A DNA stretch of 64,000 nt, from positions 1-64,000 of the forward strand of contig JAJFII010000001.1 of assembly GCA_021775095.1 (NCBI GenBank), written 5' to 3'. The position numbers and the translations under genes were made by a program. Under the pieces are notes generated by a model that was given only the letters and a program-made list of their open reading frames with translations, was not told the origin of the DNA and made no database searches. The DNA is from Rhodospirillales bacterium. GTDB taxonomy: Bacteria; Pseudomonadota; Alphaproteobacteria; Rhodospirillales; Casp-alpha2. Numbering within the stretch: position 1 is the first letter of the stretch; the number at the start of each line of letters is the position of its first letter. Of this stretch, positions 63,459 to 64,000 are shown in pieces.

Positions 63459-64000
63459 ATGTTTGAGACTTCGACTAATCTTGATGTTGATCTTCACAAG
63501 GATTTAAGGTTCGAACCGTCGATTAACCTGAAATTTGCGGCAACGACGTCGTCGGCACCCATCGTCGCATCGGAAATTACCCAGGTCATCCGTCAGTTCC
63601 CAGTCGTTTTTTCAAAGGATGACGAAATGGTTCCGATTGCCTTTATGTCCCTGACGGAAGGTAAAAATGCCTTTATTAGTGAAACCGGTACCTGGGAAGG
63701 TGACTACCTGCCAGCTCATATTCGACGGTTCCCCTTTATTTTGGGCAAAACCGACGACCCGGAAAAGTACACCATTATGTTCGATTCGGAAGCGCCAGAA
63801 ATTAATACCACATCGGGTGAACGTCTCTATAAAGATGACGGTGATATGGCACCGGCCCTGCAACAGGCCGTCGACCTCTTGCAGGCATTCCAAAGTGAGT
63901 TGGTGGCTACCCAGAAATTGATTGAACCCCTTGTCGAAAAAGACGTTTTAACCGATCAGGTGATTTCCGTTAATCGCCCCGACGGGCGCAACTGGACCTT
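63459..64000 (+). CDS. SapC-family protein, N-terminal part
   Basis: The frame runs off the window after 180 codons. AAGGA precedes the ATG. VVFSKDDEMVPIAFMSLTEG, WEGDYLPAHIRRFPFILGKT and LYKDDGDMAPALQQAVDLL are typical of SapC proteins, first linked to S-layer or peptide-release phenotypes in Campylobacter. Their biochemical role is not established. Confidence 0.85.
   Translation, partial: MFETSTNLDVDLHKDLRFEPSINLKFAATTSSAPIVASEITQVIRQFPVVFSKDDEMVPIAFMSLTEGKNAFISETGTWEGDYLPAHIRRFPFILGKTDDPEKYTIMFDSEAPEINTTSGERLYKDDGDMAPALQQAVDLLQAFQSELVATQKLIEPLVEKDVLTDQVISVNRPDGRNWT

Overview
The window looks like chromosomal DNA of a free-living, transporter-rich alphaproteobacterium, probably marine and Rhodospirillales-like. 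This is inferred from the gene content: TAXI-type TRAP and Agl-type ABC importers, a ScfR-type acyl-CoA regulator, a CbrA-like symporter kinase, SapC, and short overlapping operons with good Shine-Dalgarno sites. No rRNA, tRNA, CRISPR array or intact transposase was found.

Layout. 1-5.6 kb: the C-terminal part of a giant repetitive surface protein, an anti-sigma-kinase/receiver/PP2C phosphatase, and a 268-bp REP/MITE-like element. 5.7-17.9 kb: a catabolic locus made of a divergent class III aminotransferase and a seven-gene operon (CoA-transferase, SMP-30 lactonase, DapA-like lyase, a three-part FAD/2Fe-2S amine dehydrogenase, SDR). These are followed by a TAXI TRAP transporter and an IclR regulator, and the two promoter regions share a 29-bp AT-rich motif. 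18.1-25.5 kb: a LacI-controlled Agl-like ABC importer with a GH63 hydrolase of the mannosyl/glucosylglycerate type. 25.5-34 kb: sparsely coding DNA with a TPR protein, a methyltransferase-like protein, a chemoreceptor and a PAS histidine kinase.

34-46.2 kb carries all six genes of an ebo (edb) cluster, split into eboF(+), eboD-E-C(-) and eboA-B(-). A VTT/DedA membrane protein is appended to eboAB and an MFS exporter diverges from eboA. A second copy of the 268-bp element, a TMEM220 protein, a cytochrome c and a PQQ sugar dehydrogenase lie in the break. This is the most interesting system in the window. 46.2-51 kb: nitroreductase, two SDRs (one without the usual catalytic residues), a cupredoxin fragment, a formyl-THF cyclo-ligase fused to a ferritin-like domain, and a hemerythrin. 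51.2-61.8 kb: a ScfR-type regulator divergent from a complete Liv-type ABC importer, followed by a receiver-only protein, a small membrane protein and a symporter-fused histidine kinase. 62-64 kb: an RhlE-type helicase and the start of a SapC protein.

Functionally, the window couples three independent nutrient importers, each with its own regulator and in two cases dedicated enzymes, to a conserved metabolite-export/maturation cluster whose product cannot be read from the sequence. All family assignments come from motif recognition by eye; no database search was run.
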